Of a stretch of 64,000 bases of DNA, positions 18,715 through 26,931 are shown piece by piece. The stretch is from contig JACKAN010000015.1 of assembly GCA_020635055.1 (NCBI GenBank), positions 29,934 to 93,933 on the forward strand, written 5' to 3'. The stretch comes from Pseudobdellovibrionaceae bacterium. Lineage in GTDB: Bacteria > Bdellovibrionota > Bdellovibrionia > Bdellovibrionales > UBA1609. The notes beneath the pieces were generated by a model that saw nothing but the letters and a program-made list of their open reading frames with translations, did not search any database and was not told the DNA's origin. How positions within the stretch are numbered: the first letter of the stretch is position 1; each line of letters opens with the position of its first letter. A program made the translations under genes and the position numbers.

Positions 18715-18870
18715 CTTTAGATCCTTTCTTTCAGTTGCTAAAACTAAAGGGCAATATCCGGGCCAATTCTATATTTAAGTTAATAAAACCAAATAAAAAT
18801 CCAACTAAGTTAATGACAAGTATTCATTCTCCCATTAAAAACTCATTTGCAACTTCGCGGAGGTATGTTT

Positions 18871-20082
18871 GTGAATTTTACAGTTAGAAGTCAGGGTTTC
18901 TATGCCTTTTTTGTCTCAATATTTTTGTTGTTATCACAAAATGTCGAAGCCAGGCCGGAGTTTGCACTTCGTCATAATTTAAATCGTTGTACAAGCTGTC
19001 ATTTTAGTCCTGCCGGGGGAGGTCTTAAGACCACAACAGGCAAGTTGTATGGGGCTCATGGATTTAAAATTTCAAAATATGCTAGCCAAGATTTTGTGAG
19101 CGCAGAGATGCGCATGGCCCATTACAATCCCAGCAATCGAAAAAGTGATCGCTCCGGCTTATTTATGATGTCGGGCATTGTTGGCGGTTCTATTGCCATC
19201 ACCCCCGAAGAAGAAAATACAGAAGTGAGAGCCGTGATTTCCCATGACATTTACAATTCCAGCGCTTGGGACAGTTACTTAAGGTGGAGATTTTTCGATG
19301 ACACAGAGACGTCTTGGGCACCACAATACATATTAGTAGGGAGGTTTCATGCTCCTTTTGGCTTGTTAACAGATGAACATCGCACATATACGAAATTACA
19401 AACACTTTCAAATTACAATTTAAAATTAGAAGCTGGAGCCATGTTATCCGGACAGCCCTTTGAAGCTTTTCACTATGATTTAGCTGTTGTTAATGGAGAA
19501 GCCTCCAATGCGGCCTTAGCACCAGGAAATGCCGAACTTTGGGGAGGCGTTTCTAATTTTCGCTTTTCGTCATCATCTCGTTGGTTTCCTGTGACGGTGG
19601 GGATGAGTTACAAATTTCATGATAGATTAGAGGGTCAAAAAAACCCCTGGGCGGGAGCTCTGTATGGGATGTTTTCTTTGGAAAGATTCACTCAAGGACG
19701 TATTAAGGCCGATGTAATATTTGAATATGCCAATGCTAAAAACTTTAATGATAAGGCCTCAACATCGGCAGGATTTCCTGTGGATGCCACATATAAAGCC
19801 AATATCTTAGATGCAGAGTCAGAGGGTATATACAGCCAAGTGAATTTCTTTTTAACTGAGAAACTCATTTTGCAAGTTAAATATGATAGATGGTTATTTA
19901 ATAAAGATTTTCCTGCAGATGCCTTTGAGAAATTGGGTTATGGATTAAAACATTATTTTGAAGCTAATAGCTTAATAATGCTTAGATTTGAAAGTTCAAG
20001 AATTGGTCGCCCAGAAGAGCAGGTGGCACCTCATCACAGAGCTGATGATGCCGCTTGGGTTTATATGCAGGTGGGGATATAA
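18871..20082 (+). CDS. Outer membrane beta-barrel protein with an N-terminal c-type heme motif
   Basis: About 404 residues from the GTG at 18871, six bases after GGAGGT. The ATG at 18865 is in frame but too close to that site. A signal peptide ends near VEA. The mature N-terminus carries one heme motif, CTSCH, in RHNLNRCTSCHFSPAGGG. The remainder alternates as in a porin-like barrel, with phrases such as WAPQYILVGRFHAPFGLLTD and FLTEKLILQVKYDRW. A c-type heme at the mouth of a barrel suggests electron transfer at the outer membrane. Divergent cytochrome genes 150 bases away support this. The exact family is not recognised. Confidence 0.75.
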   Translation: MNFTVRSQGFYAFFVSIFLLLSQNVEARPEFALRHNLNRCTSCHFSPAGGGLKTTTGKLYGAHGFKISKYASQDFVSAEMRMAHYNPSNRKSDRSGLFMMSGIVGGSIAITPEEENTEVRAVISHDIYNSSAWDSYLRWRFFDDTETSWAPQYILVGRFHAPFGLLTDEHRTYTKLQTLSNYNLKLEAGAMLSGQPFEAFHYDLAVVNGEASNAALAPGNAELWGGVSNFRFSSSSRWFPVTVGMSYKFHDRLEGQKNPWAGALYGMFSLERFTQGRIKADVIFEYANAKNFNDKASTSAGFPVDATYKANILDAESEGIYSQVNFFLTEKLILQVKYDRWLFNKDFPADAFEKLGYGLKHYFEANSLIMLRFESSRIGRPEEQVAPHHRADDAAWVYMQVGI

Positions 20083-20514
20083 TTGCTAAGTTACCAGCAG
20101 GAAAATTCTCATTTAGTTGTTTTATCTAAGGGTGAAGCTTTTATAGCTGGCCTTACAGAATACTGTAAAGAGCATAGTGTAAAAGGCGCATTTTTTAACG
20201 CAATTGGCGCCTTAGAAAATGTGGAGTTGGGTTACTACGATTTACACAATCAAACTTATGTTAGAAAAACCTTTAGCGATGGGGATTATGAATTGGTATC
20301 GGCCCATGGCAATTTGACTTTAAAAAATGGCGAGCCCTATGTGCATATTCATGCTTCCATCTCTGGCCCGGACTTTCAAGTTTTTGGTGGTCACTTGTTT
20401 GAAGCCACAGTGGCTGTCACCGCAGAGGTGCAATTGACTCCCTTGGAGACTTTTGCGGTGAGAGAACCGAATAAGTCCATTGGGCTAGATCTTATTTGTC
20501 GATTTCACAAATAA
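20083..20514 (+). CDS. PPC (DUF296) domain protein
   Basis: 143 residues. The TTG start directly follows the TAA of the upstream gene, and GGTGGGGAT serves as ribosome-binding site. The PPC/PCC fold is recognisable: FIAGLTEYCKEHSVKGAFFN, AIGALENVELGYYD, then GNLTLKNGEPYVHIHASISG and GGHLFEATVAVTAEVQL. Bacterial stand-alone PPC proteins are small trimers with conserved histidines that may bind metal or nucleotides; their function is not settled. Tight coupling to the heme-barrel gene suggests joint expression. Confidence 0.88.
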   Translation: MLSYQQENSHLVVLSKGEAFIAGLTEYCKEHSVKGAFFNAIGALENVELGYYDLHNQTYVRKTFSDGDYELVSAHGNLTLKNGEPYVHIHASISGPDFQVFGGHLFEATVAVTAEVQLTPLETFAVREPNKSIGLDLICRFHK

Positions 20515-20608
20515 AATATCCAAGATGTTAGCACGACAGTTATCTTAAAAAAGTCCTGATCCAAAATGTTTTTTGGTCTTTTGTCGGTGAATATTGTTAA
20601 ATACAAGG

Positions 20609-21928
20609 ATGGGGATTAAAACATTTCAATATTTACTGAAATTTATAGTTTTTGTTATTTGTAATTATTGTTACTCTTTTAAAGTCTTGGCTGAAAATAG
20701 AGTTACTTTAGGTCAAGTGAATGCTCCTTTTTTAAATGTATTTTCATCTACCGAAAGTCGATCCCATTCTTTATGTAAAATAGAAAAGGGCATGGAGCTT
20801 CCTATCAATAAAGTGAGTTCTGATGGAAAGTGGTACCAGATTTCACTAAAAAACATAAAAAATTGCAAAAAAAAATATGGCTGGGTACCCACTTATCCTT
20901 ATTTTACACCAGTTAAAGAAACTGCTGATGCTTATGTAGTTAACTCCCCCCAAGGACTCGAAGTGAGGAGTGGTCCCCAAAAAGATGATAAAGTTTTATG
21001 TAAGCTCCAAAATTATGATCCCATCGATATTGTTGGGCCATCCAAAGAGAGTGAAGATATTTTAATAGTGAAACTAAGGTATCATAATGAGTGTTTAAAA
21101 AGTAAATATAAAGAAGATTATGCTCAGGATATAAATGAGGAATTAGTTAAAAAGAAAGCTAGTAGTGAAACTAAAACTCGTGAAGAAGTTATTGATGGAA
21201 ATACATCAATTGATAAAACTAAAAATATATCTATTGAAGATATAGAGCAAATAAAAGCTACAGATAAGACTAAAGCTACACAAAAAACTACGGATATAGA
21301 TATACATTCAAGCATTGGCTATGTCCCTAAAGATCAAGTTATGGAGATGGAGCCCATTGTACCCAGCGATGAGGAACTTGAGAAGGAAGAGTTCACAGAG
21401 GCGCAAGGACCTTGTTTGGATTGTGCTAAAAGTAAAATTATAAAAGAGGCCATTGATAGCAAGAAACTAAGTTTAGAGGCAGCTATAAAATCCTATTCTT
21501 CGAGTGATCAAGTGAAAAATATGATTCATTACGCCATGAGGAAGAAAAAAAGGGCAAGTGCTGGTGTGTGCTATATGTTTGTGAAAAATGCATTGCTAGC
21601 TTCTGGTTTAACTGCAAAGAGATCGGGAGAAAGGCGTGCTAAAAATGCTGGGTCCAGCTTAAAGGCCGAAGCTTATATAAATTTAATGGATGAACCCGAT
21701 TGGAAGAATAGAATTAAGTCACCCTATGATGCTCCCAAGGGGGCAATTTTAGTTTATAATGGGGGACCATCAGGGCATATTGAAATTAAAACAGGAGATA
21801 TAGGTGAGGGAGGATTTGTTAGTGATTACTACAGTCCCAATGCACGCACTGGGATATCTAAAAACAAAAACGTGGGTCGGGGTCGTCGTTTAATTGGCGT
21901 TTATATAAAGCCAGGAGTTCAATCGTGA
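20609..21928 (+). CDS. Secreted SH3-domain and CHAP-like peptidoglycan hydrolase
   Basis: About 439 residues from the ATG at 20609; a TTG at 20594 is possible. A signal-like segment is followed by two SH3-like repeats (VTLGQVNAPFLNVFSSTESR to YGWVPT; AYVVNSPQGLEVRSGPQKDD), then an acidic and Lys/Thr-rich linker. The C-terminal domain reads AGVCYMFVKNALLASGL (Cys321), GAILVYNGGPSGHIEIKTGD (His390) and FVSDYY. This is the Cys-His order of CHAP amidase domains, which cut peptidoglycan peptides. A second Cys pair, CLDC, lies before it. The small secreted gene at 21925 overlaps its end by four bases. Confidence 0.8.
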   Translation: MGIKTFQYLLKFIVFVICNYCYSFKVLAENRVTLGQVNAPFLNVFSSTESRSHSLCKIEKGMELPINKVSSDGKWYQISLKNIKNCKKKYGWVPTYPYFTPVKETADAYVVNSPQGLEVRSGPQKDDKVLCKLQNYDPIDIVGPSKESEDILIVKLRYHNECLKSKYKEDYAQDINEELVKKKASSETKTREEVIDGNTSIDKTKNISIEDIEQIKATDKTKATQKTTDIDIHSSIGYVPKDQVMEMEPIVPSDEELEKEEFTEAQGPCLDCAKSKIIKEAIDSKKLSLEAAIKSYSSSDQVKNMIHYAMRKKKRASAGVCYMFVKNALLASGLTAKRSGERRAKNAGSSLKAEAYINLMDEPDWKNRIKSPYDAPKGAILVYNGGPSGHIEIKTGDIGEGGFVSDYYSPNARTGISKNKNVGRGRRLIGVYIKPGVQS

Positions 21929-22347
21929 AAGTAAAACAGACTTCAAAAATATTTTTAATTAATCTAATTTTAGTATTTTCTTTTGCAAGCTCACAAGAGT
22001 CCTTTGCCCAGAGTATATCTAAACACATTGAAAAACTACAGGCTTACATTGTATCGAATTCTAAAAATCCAGAATTGGATAATGGATACGAACTTGTTAA
22101 AAATGCAGTACATTCTGCCATAACTTCTAACATAAATGACGAGCAGTTAAAGAGTCTATACGAAGTAGTATATATCTTATTAGAAGCCGATCCCTCCCAT
22201 TATGCAGCGGAAGTGGTTTACCCCTTGTACCAACAAAAAAACTCACAGAGTTTAAAAGCCATAAATACTTTAACTGATAAAAAACAAGAATTAATCAAAG
22301 CCTCAATGAGAAACTTTATTCGCGAATTAAAAGAGGGCAATGGCTAG
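21925..22347 (+). CDS. Small secreted helical protein, partner of the CHAP-like gene
   Basis: 140 residues with a GTG start inside the previous stop (GTGA), so translation is coupled. The signal peptide ends near ESFA. The mature protein is helical (LQAYIVSNSKNPELDNGYEL, LYEVVYILLEADPSHYAAEV) with no family I recognise. The pairing suggests an inhibitor, chaperone or partner of the CHAP-like hydrolase; that is inference from the overlap alone. Confidence 0.7.
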   Translation: MKVKQTSKIFLINLILVFSFASSQESFAQSISKHIEKLQAYIVSNSKNPELDNGYELVKNAVHSAITSNINDEQLKSLYEVVYILLEADPSHYAAEVVYPLYQQKNSQSLKAINTLTDKKQELIKASMRNFIRELKEGNG

Positions 22348-22410
22348 AGCCTGCTCATTGTTGCAGCGCTCAGTCATGGCATATCAATAAACTTTTGTTA
22401 AAATTCAGTC

Positions 22411-23877
22411 ATGACAAATTCTACCTTGAATAATTCTACGATAAGACCAGCGAGCCAACTTATCCCTCTTAAAAAGGGCAGTCACATACATCTTATGGGC
22501 ATTTGTGGAACAGCCATGGGCAGTTTAGCCGGACTACTTAAGGATCAAGGTTTTAAAGTGACGGGGAGTGATCAAAATATTTATCCACCCATGTCAACAC
22601 AATTAAATGAATTGGGCATTGAAATATTTCAAGGATATAAAGCAAAAAACTTAGAGCCTCGTCCTGATTTAGTGATCGTTGGCAATGTGATCTCAGCACA
22701 TTTTGAAGAAGCACAAGCCCTTTTGGATTCGGACATTCCCTATACCTCTTTACCCGCGGCTCTTGGCGAGTGGGCCATTGGCCATCGCTGCAGTTTGGTG
22801 GTGGCTGGTACCCATGGCAAGACGACTACAACATCTATGTTAGCCTGGACGGCCGAAGAGTGTGGAAAAAAACCAGGGTTTTTGATTGGGGGAGTGCCAT
22901 TAAATTTTCCGAGATCCTTCCGCAATCCCCCTTCTGAAAATAACAGCAGTGAATATTTTGTTATTGAAGGTGACGAGTACGACACGGCATTTTTTGATAA
23001 AGTGCCCAAGTTTATTCACTACCGTCCTAAATTCGTTATTTTAACAAGTATCGAATTTGATCATGCAGACATTTATAATAATTTGGACGAAATACTTTCT
23101 GCTTTTAAAGAGCTTTTGTCCTTGATTCCAGAAGATGGATGTTTGGTATACAATGCTGAAGATAAAAATATTAAAAAAATTCTCAGTCATTGCAAGGCAA
23201 AAACAGTGAGCTATGGATTGAACCAAGGGGACTACCAGGTCAAAAATAGAGAAAACATAGTGGGTCGCAATCAATTTTCAGTTTTACATAAAAACAGGCG
23301 AATTGCAGATATAGCTTTAAAGCATTTTGGCTCCCACAATACAATGAATGCTCTGGCCACCTTTGCCCTTGCTCACCAATTGAACTGGCCAAGCCACAAA
23401 ATTATGCAAGCCTTAGCCAATTTTAAAGGTGTTAAAAGAAGGCAAGAAATAATTGGCGAAGTTCATGGAATCACTATGGTGGAAGATTTTGCTCATCATC
23501 CAACAGCCGTTGAGTTAACAATCTCTTGTATGAGAGAACAATTTCCTGGTCGGAGAGTGATAGCCATTTATGAGCCCCGATCCGCCACTTCCCGCAGAAA
23601 CATATTTGAAGACCAATACATAGAAGCATTTAAACATGCGGATGTGATATTCTTACCCCAAGCTTTTGATCAAGGGAAAATACCTGAAGCGGAAAGGTTT
23701 TCTTCGGAAAGAGTCATTGATAAATTAAAATCACAAAATAAAGAAGCTTTCTTTTGCAAAGACAGTGATGATATTCTTACTCACTTAAAATCTGTTAAGA
23801 AAACAGGAGATGTTATCTTAATTATGAGTAATGGTGGATTTAATGGAATTTACACCAAAATTTTATCACTGCTGTAA
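22411..23877 (+). CDS. mpl: UDP-N-acetylmuramate:L-alanyl-gamma-D-glutamyl-meso-diaminopimelate ligase
   Basis: 488 residues, a little over the usual length of about 460. The Mur-ligase layout is complete: HIHLMGICGTAMGSLAGLLK at the UDP-binding N-terminus, the ATP loop AGTHGKTTTTSM near residues 131-142, EGDEYDTAFFDKVPKF with the metal-binding acidic residues, SIEFDHADIYNN, and in the C-terminal domain VEDFAHHPTAVELTI and YEPRSATSRRNIF. Mpl joins the recycled murein tripeptide to UDP-MurNAc, by-passing MurC, MurD and MurE. In a predator that digests prey murein, recycling would be useful. The last 47 bases overlap the next gene. Confidence 0.95.
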   Translation: MTNSTLNNSTIRPASQLIPLKKGSHIHLMGICGTAMGSLAGLLKDQGFKVTGSDQNIYPPMSTQLNELGIEIFQGYKAKNLEPRPDLVIVGNVISAHFEEAQALLDSDIPYTSLPAALGEWAIGHRCSLVVAGTHGKTTTTSMLAWTAEECGKKPGFLIGGVPLNFPRSFRNPPSENNSSEYFVIEGDEYDTAFFDKVPKFIHYRPKFVILTSIEFDHADIYNNLDEILSAFKELLSLIPEDGCLVYNAEDKNIKKILSHCKAKTVSYGLNQGDYQVKNRENIVGRNQFSVLHKNRRIADIALKHFGSHNTMNALATFALAHQLNWPSHKIMQALANFKGVKRRQEIIGEVHGITMVEDFAHHPTAVELTISCMREQFPGRRVIAIYEPRSATSRRNIFEDQYIEAFKHADVIFLPQAFDQGKIPEAERFSSERVIDKLKSQNKEAFFCKDSDDILTHLKSVKKTGDVILIMSNGGFNGIYTKILSLL

Positions 23878-25066
23878 AGTTAGTAGCCTAATAAAATATT
23901 TAGCCTTAGGTTTTTTTATTATTGTTGCTCCTGATATGGGACTGGCCTATGAGGTTTACCCAGAGTATAGGAATTTGCAAAGCGCTGAAGTTAAAGAGCT
24001 ACAGTCCTCGAATAAAATAGATTCCGAATATCAGTCCGATATGCTGACTTATCAGAAACCATTTTCTTGGGAAGCTTATTGGCTTAAAAGTCCTAAGGCC
24101 TTTGATTTATCTTTAGGCAGTGTGAGTAGTCGTCGTTTTGCCACAGAAAACAGATTAAAAGTCCAAGCAGCATTAAACGACAAGTTGGATTTCAATTTTG
24201 TTTATTTTGATCAAAGTCATTTAGAGGAGCAATTTAATACTCCCATTATAGAGTTGACTTATTGGCTCAAACAAAATTGGGGCTTAGCCATTTATGGCAA
24301 TAGTAGCACATACAAAAGCGAAGATGATGTGGGTGCAGCCTTTGTTTATAAACCTGAAAAAAATGAAGTTTATCGCTTGTTTTATACTGCTGCCGATTTT
24401 TCAAGAAATGAACGCAATGAAGGCTCCGACAAATTTGATCCTTCACCAATAAGTTTTGGCGGCGTGTTTCGCCGCTGGAATGAAGAGGGATCTGAGTATT
24501 TTGAACTAGCCCTGCGCGCGGATAAAGAGAGCCATTGGCTTTTTCCCGATCAAAATTTTGAACACTTTTATAACAAAAGGTATTTGGGTCTGAAAGGAAG
24601 AAAACACTTGAGTGGCGCTCATTATCTCAATTACCAAATGACATTATTAAAACGGCACGAAGTTATTGGTGAAAGTGTTGAGTTTTTAGAAGGGGAATAT
24701 CAAGTTCAACACGAAGGTTTTTATGCTTTAGGAGGAGAATGGTTGTTTGGTTTTCAATATGTGGATAGAATTTGGCGTCAAAGTCCAGGAGAGGTGCGCC
24801 ATAAAAACCTATTGCCGCATATTTGGTGGAAACTCGATAATTTGGCCCTTGGCTTTGAAACGACTTTTTACAGTGCCAGTGGTCCCGCTATAGTGCGCTC
24901 CTCTTTAGATGATAAGAATTCGAAAGTAGAGATGCGCGGAAATATAAGTTACACACTCCACTTTCATAATGCCCTTCTAAGGGGCTTATTTACTTTTGAT
25001 TTAGATCGCTTGGGGACTCAGGAAACTTGGGAGGGCGGAGGAGTTCAGTTTATTAGCGAACTATAA
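23831..25066 (+). CDS. Outer membrane beta-barrel protein, uncharacterised
   Basis: Up to 411 residues. Start candidates are the ATG at 23831 and the ATG at 23843, both inside the 3' end of mpl. The signal segment KYLALGFFIIVAPDMGLA is followed by a mature protein of alternating aromatic strands, for example NFVYFDQSHLEEQFNTPIIE, YFELALRADKESHWLFPD and NISYTLHFHNALLRGLFTFD, which fits an outer membrane barrel of about 12-16 strands. No family is recognised. Overlap with mpl suggests a shared transcript. Confidence 0.75.
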   Translation: MVDLMEFTPKFYHCCKVSSLIKYLALGFFIIVAPDMGLAYEVYPEYRNLQSAEVKELQSSNKIDSEYQSDMLTYQKPFSWEAYWLKSPKAFDLSLGSVSSRRFATENRLKVQAALNDKLDFNFVYFDQSHLEEQFNTPIIELTYWLKQNWGLAIYGNSSTYKSEDDVGAAFVYKPEKNEVYRLFYTAADFSRNERNEGSDKFDPSPISFGGVFRRWNEEGSEYFELALRADKESHWLFPDQNFEHFYNKRYLGLKGRKHLSGAHYLNYQMTLLKRHEVIGESVEFLEGEYQVQHEGFYALGGEWLFGFQYVDRIWRQSPGEVRHKNLLPHIWWKLDNLALGFETTFYSASGPAIVRSSLDDKNSKVEMRGNISYTLHFHNALLRGLFTFDLDRLGTQETWEGGGVQFISEL

Positions 25067-25208
25067 CAATAATATTTTTAGCTAATAAAAATAGATTCAA
25101 TTTGGCACCGACTCCCATTAGTATTTCTAATTTACATTCCTTAATCCAAATAATTTTAAATAATTTAAAAATACATTTATAAAAGTATTCACACAGGGGA
25201 GAAATCAA

Positions 25209-25760
25209 ATGAAAATTTTAATTGCTATCATCTTAGTTCAAATCGCAGTCTTAAAAGCTCAAGCCATTTTACAGCCGGATTGGGATCGTCCCTTAGCTAA
25301 AGCCGAGCAAGTTGAGGTACTGGAAGCCAGCGGTTGGTTGTCTAATGTAGAAAGAGTGGATCTAACTTTAACTCGAAATGATAACACTAAAGTCCTTAAA
25401 CTCTTGTTAAAAATGGAAGGTCAAACTATTGCCTTTGCTATTCAGTCTGAAGGTAAAGACAACTGCAATACAGATGTACATACAGCAAGCCAATATGAAG
25501 GATCATTTGAAAATGAATTAGTAGTTAAATTTGAAGATCATGCAAATCGCTTTTGTAAAGATCTTAAAGAATTTGAATGGGATGTGACTTTAACTGTTGT
25601 AGACCAGGAAGCAGGAAAAATTCTTGGAAGATTGGTTTTGGGTGCTAATCCAAGGTCAGTATTCACAATTCAAAGTCTTAATCCCAATACTGAAAAAGAA
25701 AAAAAATATGTAGTTAATGACATAGACAGTGATTTAACTATTTATAGAATTTATAAATAA
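25209..25760 (+). CDS. Secreted protein of unknown function
   Basis: 183 residues with a GGGGAG site before the ATG and a signal peptide ending near KAQA. The mature protein is beta-rich with two cysteines (DNCNTD and RFCKDL), which could form a disulfide. No family recognised. It stands alone, with gene-free sequence on both sides and a double terminator behind it. Confidence 0.75.
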   Translation: MKILIAIILVQIAVLKAQAILQPDWDRPLAKAEQVEVLEASGWLSNVERVDLTLTRNDNTKVLKLLLKMEGQTIAFAIQSEGKDNCNTDVHTASQYEGSFENELVVKFEDHANRFCKDLKEFEWDVTLTVVDQEAGKILGRLVLGANPRSVFTIQSLNPNTEKEKKYVVNDIDSDLTIYRIYK

Positions 25761-25779
25761 ATAAGCCCCCCCAACAATT

Positions 25780-25811
25780 TCCCGAAGATCAAAGCTTTGG
25801 GATTTTTTTTT
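25780..25811 (+). terminator. Rho-independent terminator
   Basis: CCCGAAG pairs with CTTTGGG (one G-T pair) around a seven-base loop, followed by a run of T, shortly after the 25209 gene. Confidence 0.75.
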
Positions 25812-25846
25812 AAACTGCCGATGCTTAAAACATCGGCAGTTTTATT
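25812..25846. terminator. Second strong terminator hairpin
   Basis: AAACTGCCGATG (25812-25823) and CATCGGCAGTTT (25831-25842) form a perfect 12-bp stem with A and T flanks, able to act in both directions. It isolates the LysR gene from upstream transcription. Confidence 0.88.
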
Positions 25847-26003
25847 TATTCTGACCTTTTATTAAGCATATCATATATATAAGAATGTATTTTTGAAAAT
25901 AATCTAAATTTAAAAGCTAAAGAATCGTGTAAAAATCGGGAAAACCAACTATTTTTAACAACTTATTCTTACTCTTTAAATCTTATACTTTAAGCTTATC
26001 AGG

Positions 26004-26912
26004 ATGCTATTAAAAAATATCAATTTAAATTACTTAAGGGTTTTCGAGTGTGTTTATCGCAGACTTTGCATGACTTCTGCGGCCAAAGAACTTCACTTGA
26101 CCCAAAGTGGAGTTTCACAACATATCAGGGCCTTAGAGGAATGTATTGATGCTCCTTTGTTTGATCGACTTCATCGAAAATTAATGCCAACCAAAGAAGC
26201 CCAAAAGCTGTATTTCCAAACTCGTTTAGCCTTAAAGCATATTGAGGAAGCACTGGGAGAAATTTCACAAACTCAAGTGACATTATCTGGAGAAGTGAAC
26301 ATAGGAACGCCCATTGAATTTGGTATACATAAAATTATCCCTGCACTAGCAGACCTGGGTAAGAAATACCCCGATTTAAAATTTAATATAGCCTTGGACT
26401 TTGCATCAAAAATTCAAAGTCAACTCCTTGCGGGGAACTTGGATTTTGCCTTTGTGGATGAGTTTGTTTCCGACAGAAATATTGAAACTCAAAAAGTGGC
26501 CGAGGAGACCTTGATCTTGTGTGCGACTCAAGATTATCTAAAAAAGTTTGGCCCGCCGAAAAATAGAAAATCTTATTTTGAAGAGTTACAATATATTGCC
26601 TATCAAAAAGATGAACCTGTATTAAGGCGTTGGTTTTTGCACCACACAAAAAGAAAAAATTTAACTCTGAATGTTCGAGCTACGGTTATGGATGTACAAG
26701 CCATTGCCAGTTTTATTTTACAGGGCTTGGGGGCAGGAATTCTTCCTGGACACTTTTTAGAAAGCTTGAAAAGTCAAAATGTGAATTTGTACAATTTCCC
26801 GGGTTCAGGTACGCCATTAAAAAATAAAATTAGTTTGGCATTTTTAAAAGGTCGTCAACAAAGCCATTTGGTAAAATTGGTTATTGGTGATCTAAAAGAA
26901 ATAATTAAATAA
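26004..26912 (+). CDS. LysR-family transcriptional regulator
   Basis: 302 residues, standard length. The N-terminal winged helix reads NYLRVFECVYRRLCMTSAAK, then ELHLTQSGVSQHIRALEE and PLFDRLHRKLMPTKEA. The effector domain follows (VNIGTPIEFGIHKIIPALAD, LDFAFVDEFVSDRNI, and near the end ILQGLGAGILPGHFLESL). It probably controls the gene starting 20 bases downstream or its own promoter; no operator could be assigned. The low-GC leader (25847-26003) shows no other gene. Confidence 0.93.
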   Translation: MLLKNINLNYLRVFECVYRRLCMTSAAKELHLTQSGVSQHIRALEECIDAPLFDRLHRKLMPTKEAQKLYFQTRLALKHIEEALGEISQTQVTLSGEVNIGTPIEFGIHKIIPALADLGKKYPDLKFNIALDFASKIQSQLLAGNLDFAFVDEFVSDRNIETQKVAEETLILCATQDYLKKFGPPKNRKSYFEELQYIAYQKDEPVLRRWFLHHTKRKNLTLNVRATVMDVQAIASFILQGLGAGILPGHFLESLKSQNVNLYNFPGSGTPLKNKISLAFLKGRQQSHLVKLVIGDLKEIIK

Positions 26913-26931
26913 GTTCCACAGGAGTGCCTCT

